DNA of 64,000 nucleotides from Vibrio sp. ED004. GTDB lineage: Bacteria; Pseudomonadota; Gammaproteobacteria; Enterobacterales; Vibrionaceae. Shown one piece after another: positions 17,815 to 27,483 of the stretch. Each line of letters begins with the position of its first letter. Position 1 is the first letter of the stretch. The position numbers and the translations under genes were made by a program. The stretch spans positions 310,001 to 374,000 of the forward strand of contig NZ_CP066149.1 of NCBI RefSeq assembly GCF_023206395.1, read 5' to 3'. Under the pieces are notes generated by a model. It was given only the letters and a program-made list of their open reading frames with translations, did not search any database and had not been told where the DNA came from.

Positions 17815-19254
17815 ATGACACAGACTACCGATAAATTGTCGACCCACGTTTCAGTCAAAGAAGCTGAAATGGCGGAAGTACTAGCAAAAATCGTTCGTGA
17901 TAAATACCAATGGGTTGAAGCGCGTAAGCAAACTCAACCGTTGGATGAGTTTAAAGCAGCGTTAACCGCAACAGACCGCAGCTTTTATGATGCACTGAGC
18001 GGCGAACAGACGGTTTTCATTACTGAATGTAAGAAAGCATCTCCGTCAAAAGGTTTGATCCGTGACGAGTTTGACCTGGACTACATTGCATCGGTTTACA
18101 ACAACCACGCTAACGCGATTTCAGTTCTAACCGACGAGAAATACTTCCAAGGTGACTTTGAGTTTTTACCTAAGGTTCGCAGCATTGCTAAGCAGCCAAT
18201 CCTGTGTAAAGACTTCATGGTGGATACCTACCAAGTTTACCTAGCTCGTCACTATTCAGCTGATGCTATATTGTTGATGCTATCGGTATTGGATGATGAA
18301 GAGTACAAAGCGCTTGCTGAGGTTGCTCACTCACTTAACATGGGCGTGCTTACGGAAGTCAGTAACGAAGAGGAACTTCACCGTGCTGTGGCTCTAAACG
18401 CGAAGGTTATCGGTATTAATAACCGTAACCTACGTGACCTTTCGACTGATTTGAATCGTACCAAACAGCTGGCTCCACTGATTCGCGAACTGGCTCCAAA
18501 CGCCATCGTAATTTCAGAGTCTGGTATCTACACCCACCAACAAGTGCGTGACCTTTCGACATTTGCAGATGGCTTCCTAATCGGCAGCTCTCTTATGGCT
18601 GAAAAGAACCTTGAACTGGCCGTTCGTAAAGTAACACTGGGCGAAAACAAGGTGTGTGGTTTAACTCACTCTGACGATGCTGCGAAAGCGTATCAAGCAG
18701 GCGCGGTATTCGGTGGTCTGATTTTCGTTGAAGCGTCTAAGCGTCATGTGGATATCGAAGCGGCTCGTTTAACGATGAGCGGCGCGCCATTGAACTACGT
18801 GGGTGTGTTCCAAAACCACAGCGTGGCAGATGTGGCTAACACGGTTTCTGAGCTTGGTTTGTTTGCAGTACAACTGCACGGTGATGAGTCTCAAGCGTAT
18901 GTTAATGAGCTAAAACAATCACTGCCTGAAAACGTTGAGATTTGGAAAGCTTATGGTGTGGCTTGCGGCGCTGAGAGCGCGTTACCAGAATTACTGGAAA
19001 GCAACGTGACTCGTCACCTGCTAGATACTAAAGTGGGTTCTCAAACAGGTGGTACAGGTCAAGCGTTCGATTGGAGCCTAATCAACAACCAAAGCGCAAT
19101 CATGTTGGCGGGTGGTCTAAACCCAGAAAATGCTAATCAAGCCGCTAAGTTGGGCTGCTTAGGATTAGACCTAAACTCTGGTGTTGAATCTGCTCCGGGC
19201 AAAAAAGACGCAGACAAATTGCAACGCGCTTTTGCAGCGATTCGTAATTACTAA
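17815..19254 (+). CDS. trpCF: Bifunctional IGP synthase / PRA isomerase TrpCF
   Basis: Two TIM-barrel enzymes in one 479-residue chain. The first half (to about residue 270) is indole-3-glycerol phosphate synthase, with TECKKASPSKG, ILCKDFMVD, LLMLSVL and VISESGI. The second half is phosphoribosylanthranilate isomerase, starting KVCGLTHSDDA and containing FVEASKRHV, VGVFQNHS, VQLHGDES and LAGGLNPEN. The fusion is usual in gammaproteobacteria. The domains catalyse consecutive steps in reverse order along the chain. Confidence 0.96.
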   Translation: MTQTTDKLSTHVSVKEAEMAEVLAKIVRDKYQWVEARKQTQPLDEFKAALTATDRSFYDALSGEQTVFITECKKASPSKGLIRDEFDLDYIASVYNNHANAISVLTDEKYFQGDFEFLPKVRSIAKQPILCKDFMVDTYQVYLARHYSADAILLMLSVLDDEEYKALAEVAHSLNMGVLTEVSNEEELHRAVALNAKVIGINNRNLRDLSTDLNRTKQLAPLIRELAPNAIVISESGIYTHQQVRDLSTFADGFLIGSSLMAEKNLELAVRKVTLGENKVCGLTHSDDAAKAYQAGAVFGGLIFVEASKRHVDIEAARLTMSGAPLNYVGVFQNHSVADVANTVSELGLFAVQLHGDESQAYVNELKQSLPENVEIWKAYGVACGAESALPELLESNVTRHLLDTKVGSQTGGTGQAFDWSLINNQSAIMLAGGLNPENANQAAKLGCLGLDLNSGVESAPGKKDADKLQRAFAAIRNY

Positions 19255-19391
19255 TCTGGCTTTTAAAAGCAAGAACCAAAACTAGAAAACGAAAACTAAA
19301 AACATATTTGTGAGCTTTGCCTTAGCGAGGCTCAAACAAGACTAAACGACTTGGTGTGAAGACACGCCAATAGAATTGAAGGAATAAGATA
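19255..19391 (+). other. trpCF-trpB spacer with a weak hairpin
   Basis: This 137-base gap is by far the longest inside the operon. GAGCTTTGC and GCGAGGCTC (19312-19333) can pair with two G-U pairs, without a T-tract, so it is not a clear terminator. It may affect mRNA stability or hold an internal promoter; I cannot tell which. Confidence 0.45.
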
Positions 19392-20582
19392 ATGGCTAAA
19401 CTCGATGCCTACTTCGGTGAATACGGTGGTCAATACGTACCGCAGATCCTAGTGCCAGCACTAGACCAACTTGAACAAGCATTTATCGATGCACAAGCCG
19501 ATCCTGAGTTCCGCAGTGAATTCATGACGCTTCTTCAAGAGTACGCGGGTCGTCCAACGGCACTAACGCTGACTCGCAACCTAACTAAAGGTACAAAAAC
19601 CAAACTGTACCTTAAACGTGAAGACCTACTTCACGGTGGCGCACACAAAACCAACCAAGTACTGGGTCAAGCGCTACTTGCTAAACGTATGGGTAAGCAA
19701 GAAATCATCGCTGAAACAGGCGCTGGTCAACACGGTGTTGCGACTGCGTTAGCATGTGCTCTATTGGGTCTTAAGTGTCGCGTTTACATGGGTGCTAAAG
19801 ACGTTGAACGTCAAAGCCCGAATGTGTTCCGTATGAAGCTAATGGGCGCAGAGGTTATCCCTGTTCATTCTGGTTCTTCTACGCTAAAAGATGCGTGTAA
19901 CGAAGCTCTACGTGACTGGTCTGCAACTTATGAAGATGCGCACTACCTACTAGGTACGGCTGCGGGCCCTCACCCATTCCCAACTATCGTTCGTGACTTC
20001 CAACGCATGATTGGTGAAGAAACCAAGAACCAAATCCTAGCTCGTGAAGGTCGCCTTCCTGATGCCGTTATCGCTTGTGTTGGCGGCGGTTCAAACGCTA
20101 TCGGCATGTTTGCTGATTTCATTGAAGAAGAAACGGTTCGCCTAATCGGTGTTGAGCCTGCAGGTAAAGGTATTGATACCGACCAACACGGTGCGCCGCT
20201 TAAACACGGTAAAACGGGTATCTTCTTTGGTATGAAAGCACCATTGATGCAAGATGAGAACGGCCAAGTAGAAGAGTCTTACTCTGTATCTGCGGGTCTA
20301 GACTTCCCATCAGTTGGTCCTCAACACGCTCACCTGAACGCAATTGGCCGTGCTGAATACGAAAACGTAACCGATGACGAAGCACTAGAAGCGTTCCAAT
20401 CTATCGCACGTAACGAAGGTATCCTCGCAGCGCTAGAGTCATCTCATGCTTTAGCTCATGCAATCAAAATGGCTCACGACGAACCAGAAAAAGAACAGCT
20501 ATTAGTTGTTAACTTGTCTGGCCGTGGTGACAAAGACATTTTCTCTGTACACGACATCCTTAAAGAGAAAGGAGCATTATAA
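19392..20582 (+). CDS. trpB: Tryptophan synthase beta subunit
   Basis: TrpB condenses indole and serine to tryptophan using PLP. The 396-residue protein has the PLP lysine at position 86 in [10 protein letters not shown] and the phosphate-binding [22 protein letters not shown] closes the protein as in all TrpB1 proteins. Its stop TAA overlaps the trpA ATG by one base (TAATG), which couples translation of the two subunits of the alpha2-beta2 complex. Confidence 0.97.
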   Translation: MAKLDAYFGEYGGQYVPQILVPALDQLEQAFIDAQADPEFRSEFMTLLQEYAGRPTALTLTRNLTKGTKTKLYLKREDLLHGGAHKTNQVLGQALLAKRMGKQEIIAETGAGQHGVATALACALLGLKCRVYMGAKDVERQSPNVFRMKLMGAEVIPVHSGSSTLKDACNEALRDWSATYEDAHYLLGTAAGPHPFPTIVRDFQRMIGEETKNQILAREGRLPDAVIACVGGGSNAIGMFADFIEEETVRLIGVEPAGKGIDTDQHGAPLKHGKTGIFFGMKAPLMQDENGQVEESYSVSAGLDFPSVGPQHAHLNAIGRAEYENVTDDEALEAFQSIARNEGILAALESSHALAHAIKMAHDEPEKEQLLVVNLSGRGDKDIFSVHDILKEKGAL

Positions 20583-21388
20583 TGGATCGCTATCAATCAC
20601 TATTCAATCGCTTAGCTGAAAAGAATCAAGGTGCATTTGTACCATTCGTAACGGTTGGCGATCCTAACCCTGAACAGTCTCTTAAGATCATGGAAACTTT
20701 GGTTGAAGCAGGTGCTGATGCGCTCGAACTTGGTATCCCATTCTCTGATCCACTGGCTGATGGCCCAACAATCCAAGGTGCGAACATTCGTGCGTTAGAT
20801 TCTAAAGTAACGCCTGATGTGTGTTTTGATCTTATTGGTCAAATCCGCGCGAAATACCCAGAGCTACCAATCGGCCTACTGATGTACGCGAACTTGGTTT
20901 ACGCACGTGGTATTGAGAACTTCTACGAGCGTTGTGCGAATGCGGGTATCGACTCGGTACTGATTGCAGACGTACCAACCAATGAAAGTGGTGAGTTTGT
21001 TGCGGCAGCGAAGATGTTTGGCGTTCATCCAATCTTTATTGCTCCACCAACAGCGAGCGATGAAACACTTCAGTCAGTATCTGAACTTGGTGGTGGCTAC
21101 ACTTACCTACTTTCTCGTGCTGGCGTAACGGGTGCAGAAACAAAAGCAAACATGCCAGTAACCGCACTGCTTGATCGTTTGAACAAGTTTGATGCGCCAC
21201 CAGCACTGCTTGGTTTCGGCATCTCGGCTCCAGAGCAAGTAAAAGAAGCGATTCAAGCTGGCGCTGCCGGTGCTATTTCTGGCTCAGCGGTTGTAAAAAT
21301 CATTGAGAACAACGTTGAACAGCCAGAAGCAATGCTTAAAGCACTAGCTGAGTTTTTAACGCCAATGAAAGCCGCAACACAGAAGTAA
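20582..21388 (+). CDS. trpA: Tryptophan synthase alpha subunit
   Basis: TrpA cleaves indole-3-glycerol phosphate and channels indole to TrpB. The 268-residue TIM barrel has catalytic Glu49 ([10 protein letters not shown]) and Asp60 (PLADGPTIQ), plus [10 protein letters not shown] and [10 protein letters not shown] for phosphate binding. The GGAG ribosome site lies inside the end of trpB. It is the last gene of the trp operon. Confidence 0.97.
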   Translation: MDRYQSLFNRLAEKNQGAFVPFVTVGDPNPEQSLKIMETLVEAGADALELGIPFSDPLADGPTIQGANIRALDSKVTPDVCFDLIGQIRAKYPELPIGLLMYANLVYARGIENFYERCANAGIDSVLIADVPTNESGEFVAAAKMFGVHPIFIAPPTASDETLQSVSELGGGYTYLLSRAGVTGAETKANMPVTALLDRLNKFDAPPALLGFGISAPEQVKEAIQAGAAGAISGSAVVKIIENNVEQPEAMLKALAEFLTPMKAATQK

Positions 21389-21422
21389 TCTTTAGCATTC
21401 GCTAGACGCGACTTTAGATTCT

Positions 21423-21453
21423 AAAAGGCACCACAGATGTGGTGCCTTTTTTA
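21423..21453. terminator. Terminator of the trp operon
   Basis: AAAAGGCACCAC and GTGGTGCCTTTT form a 12-bp stem with a 4-base loop and T-tract; it also faces the convergent slipin gene. Confidence 0.92.
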
Positions 21454-21471
21454 TTGCTGCTAGAAAACTTG

Positions 21472-22269
21472 CTAATCTTCGGATTTCATCGCTTTCTTAA
21501 TCGCGGCCTCATTGAGTGTCGCTTTGATTGGGTCAGTGATTTTATCCACCAAGTCGACCGGCATTGGGAATACGATGGTCGTGGTGCGTTCATTCGCGAC
21601 CTCAGTTAATGTTTGCATATAACGTAACTGAATGGCGTTAGGCGCTTTGTTCAGCACTTCCGCGGCTTCTCTTAGCTTAGTGGATGCCTCTAACTCACCC
21701 GTCGCATGTATCACTTTAGCTCGACGAGAACGTTCTGCCTCTGCTTGTTTCGCAAGTGCTCGCACCATACTGTCATCAAGATCCACATGCTTGATCTCAA
21801 CATTGGCAATCTTAATTCCCCAGTTATCGGTGTGTTGATCAAGAATTGATTGTAGATCTCTGTTGAGCTCTTCTCGCTCAGACAACAGCTCATCCAACTC
21901 ATGCTGACCTAGAACAGACCGCAACGTGGTTTGTGATAGCTGGCTGGTGGCTTCGAGATAGTTCTCCACGTTGTTGATTGCCATCTTAGGATCAAGCACT
22001 CGGAAATAAACCACAGCGTTGACCTTAACCGACACATTATCTCTGGTGATCAAATCTTGTGTCGGCACATCTAAAACTATGGTTCGCAAGTCGACTCGCA
22101 CGATTTGTTGAATGAAAGGAATGATGATGATTAACCCCGGTCCTTTCACACCGTAAAAGCGCCCAAGGAAAAACACCACTGCACGCTCGTACTCGCGCAG
22201 AACTCTGAACATGCTGGCTATCAACAAGACAACGAGCACGATGACAATACCTATAGTATGTATAAACAT
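21472..22269 (-). CDS. Slipin (SPFH/stomatin-like membrane protein)
   Basis: A 265-residue membrane-anchored scaffold protein of the SPFH/band 7 superfamily. One N-terminal membrane segment ([16 protein letters not shown], residues 5-20) is followed by the SPFH domain ([29 protein letters not shown], written here only as a guide to residues 24-53) with [19 protein letters not shown], then a coiled region [20 protein letters not shown]. Slipins pair with NfeD proteases, and the NfeD gene lies 95 bases upstream on the same strand, so the two form an operon. Together they probably act in membrane-domain organisation or quality control. Confidence 0.9.
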   Translation of the reverse strand: MFIHTIGIVIVLVVLLIASMFRVLREYERAVVFFLGRFYGVKGPGLIIIIPFIQQIVRVDLRTIVLDVPTQDLITRDNVSVKVNAVVYFRVLDPKMAINNVENYLEATSQLSQTTLRSVLGQHELDELLSEREELNRDLQSILDQHTDNWGIKIANVEIKHVDLDDSMVRALAKQAEAERSRRAKVIHATGELEASTKLREAAEVLNKAPNAIQLRYMQTLTEVANERTTTIVFPMPVDLVDKITDPIKATLNEAAIKKAMKSED

Positions 22270-22364
22270 AACCGCCCCCTAATGGTAACGATGGTTAAGC
22301 AATTAATAATTCAATCAAGTCTGTCCTACTATTCCACGCTAACAGTCCGTGCTAACAGTGCGTG

Positions 22365-23771
22365 CTAACCAGATTTCGATGATGTCTCATCGGGCAGCGC
22401 TTCAACATCCAAAGAAAGCCCGGTGAGCTTGGTAACTCTGATACTCTGCCCCGCTTTAAGTTCGTTGGCACATTTAGCTTGCCAGATCTCACCTTCAACC
22501 AGCACGTGACCCGCACCAGGGAAACCGCTGACGACCTTACCAATCTCACCGACAACCGCTTCCATCCCCGTGGTTACTGGCTTATTTCTCACTCGGACTA
22601 GCATTGATATTGTTACGACGATAAACGCTACAGAGAACAAACTGATTCCGATAATTAACGGCAATGCGATTTGGTAACCCGGCACCTCAGTGTCCATCAG
22701 CATGATTGAGCCCAATGTAAATGCAGCAACGCCGCCCAAACCGAAAATACCGAAGCTCGGGCTAAACGCCTCTGCAACCATTAAGGCAATTCCCAATAGG
22801 ATTAAGGCAAGGCCCGCGTAACTCACAGGCAGCATTTGTAAGGAGTACATCGCTAATAACAGACAGATGCCGCCCAATACGCCCGGTAAGCCAACACCAG
22901 GGTTATAGAACTCAAGTAGTAAGCCGTAGATACCAATGAGCATGAGAATGTAAGCGACATTTGGATTGGTGATCACCGAAAGCAAACTGAAACGCCAATC
23001 TTGTTCTCGTTCGACAAACGCCACATCACTAAGTTGAACTTGCTGACTAACGCCATTAATAGTGATGGTGCGTCCGTTGCTCATTTCCACTAGCTGCTGT
23101 AAATCACTCGCGATGAAATCAATGACGTTAAGTTCGAGGGCATTCTCTGAATCTAAACTCGCCGCCTCTCTTACCGCCTTTTCTGCCCACTCTTCATTAC
23201 GGTTGTGTAATTTAGCCAAGCTAACAATGTAAGCGGACGCATCGTTGATCACCTTCTTCTCCATCGCAGTGGTGGCTTTTACTTTCTCGGAGTTCTCTTC
23301 TTTAGGTGAACTTTGCTCATTGGCTGTGGCGTTGTCATCTTTATTTGGCTCTTCTTGTGGGGATAACGGATTAGTAGGGCCTTTACCTCCGCCAAGAGAC
23401 ACTGGAGTGGCTGCACCCAAGTTAGTTCCGGGTGCCATAGAAGCGATATGACTAGCGAGTAAAATATACGTCCCTGCACTTGCTGCGCGTGAACCAGCAG
23501 GTCCAACCCAAGTTGCTATCGGAATTGGTGACGTGGTGATGGATCGAATAATGTCGCGCATCGACGTATCTAACCCGCCGGGCGTGTTCATTTTCAATAT
23601 GATGAGCTTAGCTTGCTCGTCGTGAGCTTGTTCTATTTCTCTCGTGAGGTAATCACTGGTCGCCGGGCCTATACCTCCATTCACCTCTATCACCCAGACA
23701 TCATCGGCCTGAACATTCGCAGAGGCGAACAACAGAAGAAACGCGAAACAGCACTTTAATATAAAAGTCAT
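22365..23771 (-). CDS. NfeD-family membrane serine protease (ClpP-class)
   Basis: A 468-residue long-form NfeD protein. It has a signal peptide (to about ANVQA, residue 22), a ClpP-like serine protease domain with nucleophile Ser98 in GSRAASAGTY and the GGLDTSM region, then about five membrane segments (for example NVAYILMLIGIYGLLLEFY) and a C-terminal OB-fold domain (GKVVSGFPGAGHVLVEGEIWQA). Such proteases cleave the C-terminus of partner stomatins in archaea. A Glu/Lys/Asn-rich insert sits at about residues 128-170. The downstream slipin is the likely partner. Confidence 0.9.
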   Translation of the reverse strand: MTFILKCCFAFLLLFASANVQADDVWVIEVNGGIGPATSDYLTREIEQAHDEQAKLIILKMNTPGGLDTSMRDIIRSITTSPIPIATWVGPAGSRAASAGTYILLASHIASMAPGTNLGAATPVSLGGGKGPTNPLSPQEEPNKDDNATANEQSSPKEENSEKVKATTAMEKKVINDASAYIVSLAKLHNRNEEWAEKAVREAASLDSENALELNVIDFIASDLQQLVEMSNGRTITINGVSQQVQLSDVAFVEREQDWRFSLLSVITNPNVAYILMLIGIYGLLLEFYNPGVGLPGVLGGICLLLAMYSLQMLPVSYAGLALILLGIALMVAEAFSPSFGIFGLGGVAAFTLGSIMLMDTEVPGYQIALPLIIGISLFSVAFIVVTISMLVRVRNKPVTTGMEAVVGEIGKVVSGFPGAGHVLVEGEIWQAKCANELKAGQSIRVTKLTGLSLDVEALPDETSSKSG

Positions 23772-24242
23772 AGCCCCTCTCCTTACAACTGAGATGCTAG
23801 ATAGACGTTTTATTTAAAGCGTAGAGGTAACATCTTGGTAATAAATAGATACCTTAAGCATAGTTCAGGCTGAATTTCCCACAACACACTGCTCAAAATA
23901 TCACCTCGATCGTAACGAGCAAAAAAAGCGCAAAAATGAAACACAAATGTTAACAAAACCCACTAAATACCGAAGCATAGAAATCATTCACAAAACACCA
24001 GATAGATTTACATTTATAAACTCAACAAATAACCGACTAAGAAAAAACAAAAGCAAACGTTTGCATCGGTACAAAAAAACGACAAATAACATTAGACCTT
24101 CAATTTTTAGACGTCTTTCACCTCTGCTCATATTGATAAATGTAAAGGATACGTGTAAAACTCTTCGCGAAATATTTACCCAATGGTACATCGTACATTG
24201 GTAGGTAGTTCTGGGATTTTTATATTTAGTAGCACAGAGGTT
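23772..24242. promoter_or_regulatory. nfeD-symporter divergent region with a PurR-like box
   Basis: This 471-base AT-rich region drives nfeD leftward and the symporter rightward. It contains the perfect 12-bp palindrome GCAAACGTTTGC at 24053-24064; with flanks it reads AAGCAAACGTTTGCAT, 14 of 16 positions of the PurR consensus ACGCAAACGTTTGCGT. It lies about 180 bases before the symporter start. No gene is apparent in the rest. Confidence 0.6.
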
Positions 24243-25502
24243 ATGGAAGTGTTAAAAGAAAAGAGTTTACTAAGCAACATCGGCGTTCAAGTCGTTATTG
24301 CAATGATCATCGGTACCGTAGTCGGCGCGATGATGGGTGACAGCGCAACTATGTTCGCTCCACTGGGTGCTATCTTCATCAACTTGATCAAGATGCTGGT
24401 TATCCCTCTAGTCGCGGTTGCCCTTATTTCAGGTGCTGCTGGTCTAGGTAATAGCTCATCGGCTGGTAAAGTCGGCGTAACAACATTGGGTTACTTCGCA
24501 CTAACGTCTGCACTTGCTGTAGCACTAGCGCTTGTAATGGGTGAAGTATTCGAACCGGGTCGTGGTATCGATGTTTCTGGCGTAGAAGGCATGTTCTCTT
24601 CTGAATACGCTGCGAAAGGCGAACTTCCAACGTTCTGGGCAACCATTACTGGTATGATCCCTACCAACGTTTTCCAATCATTGAATGAAGCAAACATTCT
24701 GCAAATCCTAGTTTTCTGCTTATTCTTTGGTATCGCGCTTTCTAAGCAAGCAAAAGAAAAACGTGACCCTATCATCAATGGCGTAAACGCGATTGTTGAC
24801 GCTATGGTTTGGATGATCAACAAGGTTATGATCATCGCACCACTTGGTGTATTCGGCCTAATGGCAGAAGCAGTAGGTACGTTCGGTTTCGGCGCACTAA
24901 TGGTTGTATTCAAACTGTTCATTGTTTACATCGCTGCGATCCTGATCTTCGGCTTTGTTGCTTACCCGCTGATGATTCAAATCTTCACTAAGACTTCTGC
25001 TAAGAAGTTCCTAGTAGCAATGAAGAAGCCTCAAGCGGTTGCACTATCAACTGCTTCATCAATGGCAACACTACCAGTAACAATGGAAACTGTTGAGAAA
25101 GAGCTTGGCGTTCGTAACTCTACGGCTTCATTCGTTCTGCCTCTTGGCGCGACGATCAACATGTCTGGTAACGCGATCTACTACGGCCTAGTGGCTATCT
25201 TCTTCGCGCAGCTGTTCAACATCGACCTATCTATGGGCGCTTACGTTGCTATCATCGTAACGTCTACGCTAGGTGCAGTTGGTCAAGCTGGTGTTCCAGG
25301 TCCTTCTTTCCTAGTAGTTGCAGTTCTTCTAGCAGCTGGCATCCCTATCGAAGGTCTACCTCTGTTGTTCGCTCTAGACCGTATCTTCGACATGATCCGT
25401 ACTGCTCTGAACATCACTGGTGATGCAGCATGTGCAGTTATCGTTGACTCTCTAATCGACGACGAAGCAAAAGAAGCTGAGCTACAAAAACAGCAAGCTT
25501 AA
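24243..25502 (+). CDS. Dicarboxylate/amino acid:cation symporter (DAACS family)
   Basis: A 419-residue cation symporter of the glutamate/aspartate/dicarboxylate family (GltP, GltT, DctA relatives). The ATG at 24243 follows AGAGG; the frame is open 20 codons further but without a ribosome site. Family hallmarks: the serine-rich hairpin STASSMATLPVTMETVE, the FVLPLGATINMSGNAIYYG motif, GQAGVPGPSF and the cation/substrate site DRIFDMIRTALNITGDA. The arginine and aspartate near DMIRTALN suggest acidic amino acids or C4-dicarboxylates as substrate. Its own terminator follows; a possible PurR box is upstream. Confidence 0.9.
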   Translation: MEVLKEKSLLSNIGVQVVIAMIIGTVVGAMMGDSATMFAPLGAIFINLIKMLVIPLVAVALISGAAGLGNSSSAGKVGVTTLGYFALTSALAVALALVMGEVFEPGRGIDVSGVEGMFSSEYAAKGELPTFWATITGMIPTNVFQSLNEANILQILVFCLFFGIALSKQAKEKRDPIINGVNAIVDAMVWMINKVMIIAPLGVFGLMAEAVGTFGFGALMVVFKLFIVYIAAILIFGFVAYPLMIQIFTKTSAKKFLVAMKKPQAVALSTASSMATLPVTMETVEKELGVRNSTASFVLPLGATINMSGNAIYYGLVAIFFAQLFNIDLSMGAYVAIIVTSTLGAVGQAGVPGPSFLVVAVLLAAGIPIEGLPLLFALDRIFDMIRTALNITGDAACAVIVDSLIDDEAKEAELQKQQA

Positions 25503-25530
25503 TCTTGTCGTTCACTTTGAATGAATAAAT

Positions 25531-25560
25531 AAAAACCGCCTTATTTTAAGGCGGTTTTTT
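25531..25560. terminator. Terminator of the symporter gene
   Basis: AAAAACCGCCTTA and TAAGGCGGTTTTTT pair around TTT; also usable from the convergent TRAP operon. Confidence 0.92.
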
Positions 25561-25607
25561 ATTAGATACTTATTCTGGTTGAGTCGATTAATCTCGTACT
25601 TGAAAGG

Positions 25608-26915
25608 TTAATTGATTAACCCAAATGCACGAGGAAGAGCCAGGCTGATTTCTGGAATAAAAGTAATGGCCAACAATGTGACGATCAATACGGCGCAAAA
25701 CGGCATGATACTTCTTATAACATTCTCAATTTTAGAGCCACTGACACTACAACCTACAAATAGCGCAGTACCGACGGGTGGCGTTGCAATGCCAATACAT
25801 AAGTTGAAGATAATCATCATCGCAAAGTGAATGGGATGCATGCCTAAATGCTCGGCTATCGGCATAAAGATAGGGGTAAAGATCAATACGGCTGGCGTTA
25901 GATCCATAAACATACCCACAATCAGTAGAATCAAATTCATCAGAATAAAGATGATAATCGGATTGTCAGAAATAGAGAGCATCCAATCACTGATCATTGT
26001 TGGTAGACCTGTAAACGCCATTGCCCATGACATAATCGTAGAAGCACCAATCAAGAACAACATAATGCCAGTCACCTGAACGGTTTCTCTACAAATTACC
26101 GGGAAGTGCTCCCACTTGAGGGTTCGGTAACAGAGTGACAGTATAAAAGAGTAAAGAACCGCTATACACGCCCCTTCTGTTGCAGTGAACACACCACCAA
26201 TAATACCGCCAATAACAACAACAATAAGCCCTAAGCTTGGTGTTGCTTGCCAAACAATATTGAGCACATCTTTCGTTGTAAATCCGTCATTGGCACTTGT
26301 TTTATAGCCTTTCTTTTTAGCGATAAAATAGGCTACGACCATACAACTTAGACCCATTAAAATACCTGGGACATAACCTGCGATAAACAGTGCCGCAACG
26401 GATGTTCCACCCGATACCACTGAAAATACGATCAGCGAATTACTCGGCGGTATTAATAAACCCGCTGGGCAAGATGCAACGTTTACTGCTGTTGCTAAGT
26501 TTTTATCATAACCATCTTTTTCTAATTCAGGGCCTAAGGTTTTGCCAACCGCAGCTGCAGCTGCAACGGCTGATCCTGAAACGGCGCCAAACATCATATT
26601 TGCAAAGATATTAACGTGAAAAAGTGAACCAGGAATCCAACCCACCAAGAGCTTTGCAAGGTTGATCAGTCGATTCGCTATACCACCCACATTCATTATA
26701 TTCCCAGCGAGGATAAAGAAAGGGATTGCTAATAAACTGAAACTATCGATACCGGTAATAATTTTTTGACCCGCAGTAATACTTGCGACTTCAAAAGGTA
26801 AGATGAAATACATGATCGTTAAAGATGACATAGCAATTGCAATCGCAATGGGCATGCTTATCGCGATCATGAATAAGAAGAGGCCTAGCAGCCAAACACC
26901 AATGGACAAATCCAT
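25608..26915 (-). CDS. dctM: TRAP transporter large membrane subunit (DctM)
   Basis: The 435-residue DctM subunit is the ion-coupled translocation channel of a tripartite ATP-independent periplasmic transporter. It is almost entirely hydrophobic, with about 12 membrane segments, and shows GSAVAAAAAVGKTLGPEL, the LIPPSNSLIVFSVVSG helical hairpin, TEGACIAVLYSF and CIGIATPPVGTALFVG, typical of DctM. It is the third gene after dctP and dctQ. The substrate is set by the binding protein and is unknown. Confidence 0.93.
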   Translation of the reverse strand: MDLSIGVWLLGLFLFMIAISMPIAIAIAMSSLTIMYFILPFEVASITAGQKIITGIDSFSLLAIPFFILAGNIMNVGGIANRLINLAKLLVGWIPGSLFHVNIFANMMFGAVSGSAVAAAAAVGKTLGPELEKDGYDKNLATAVNVASCPAGLLIPPSNSLIVFSVVSGGTSVAALFIAGYVPGILMGLSCMVVAYFIAKKKGYKTSANDGFTTKDVLNIVWQATPSLGLIVVVIGGIIGGVFTATEGACIAVLYSFILSLCYRTLKWEHFPVICRETVQVTGIMLFLIGASTIMSWAMAFTGLPTMISDWMLSISDNPIIIFILMNLILLIVGMFMDLTPAVLIFTPIFMPIAEHLGMHPIHFAMMIIFNLCIGIATPPVGTALFVGCSVSGSKIENVIRSIMPFCAVLIVTLLAITFIPEISLALPRAFGLIN

Positions 26916-26936
26916 AATATAGAGTCCTTTTATAAC

Positions 26937-27416
26937 TTACTTTTTGTTGGGTTCACAAAAAAGATCAAACGTATTCATGACCAGATAAATGAGGATAATA
27001 ACGGCTGAAATTGGCAATATTGAATAGACCGTCGACATCGGTAATTGCAGTGCCGGAGATAGTTGTTGTGTGGTTCTTCCCATTAAGGCAATACCACCTT
27101 GAAGCATTGCCAAAGAGACAAATGCGCCAGAAATTACATTGATGAGTAAATGTAGTGCTATGTGTGCTTTGCCCTTAAGATAACCATCCAATAACGTTAT
27201 TGCTAAGTGTCCTTTGATACCAAATAAGTAGCTTGCTCCCAATAAGCCCAGCCATACCATCGCATAACGAGCAAGTTCATCAGTCCAGTTACTTGGGTCA
27301 TTCAAAACATATCGACTAAAAACCTGCCAAGTGACCGTCACGACCAGTAACATGAGTGCAAAAGAAGAGACAAAAAGAATCAACCTATCAAGTAGGTTTC
27401 TGAAAGTTGCTAACAT
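26937..27416 (-). CDS. dctQ: TRAP transporter small membrane subunit (DctQ)
   Basis: The small four-helix membrane subunit that bridges binding protein and DctM. It has four hydrophobic helices and the typical VFSRYVLNDPSNWTDELARYAMVWLGLLG stretch (residues about 33-61), where W-x-DE-x-x-R is conserved in DctQ. The start is taken at ATG 27414-27416 (MLATFRNLLDR), preceded by TGAGG; a frame open to 27455 would overlap the hairpin in the spacer. It lies 21 bases before dctM. Confidence 0.9.
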   Translation of the reverse strand: MLATFRNLLDRLILFVSSFALMLLVVTVTWQVFSRYVLNDPSNWTDELARYAMVWLGLLGASYLFGIKGHLAITLLDGYLKGKAHIALHLLINVISGAFVSLAMLQGGIALMGRTTQQLSPALQLPMSTVYSILPISAVIILIYLVMNTFDLFCEPNKK

Positions 27417-27430
27417 GGGGTGATACCTCA

Positions 27431-27463
27431 AAAAATTTTGCCTTAGCAAAGCCAAGGCAAAAT
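27431..27463 (-). terminator. Intercistronic hairpin between dctP and dctQ
   Basis: On the minus strand TTTTGCCTT and AAGGCAAAA pair around GGCTTTGCT, followed by TTTTT. This is terminator-like and sits between the binding-protein gene and the membrane genes, where partial termination would give more binding protein than channel. Confidence 0.72.
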
Positions 27464-27483
27464 TATATTTTCACTAATACTGG

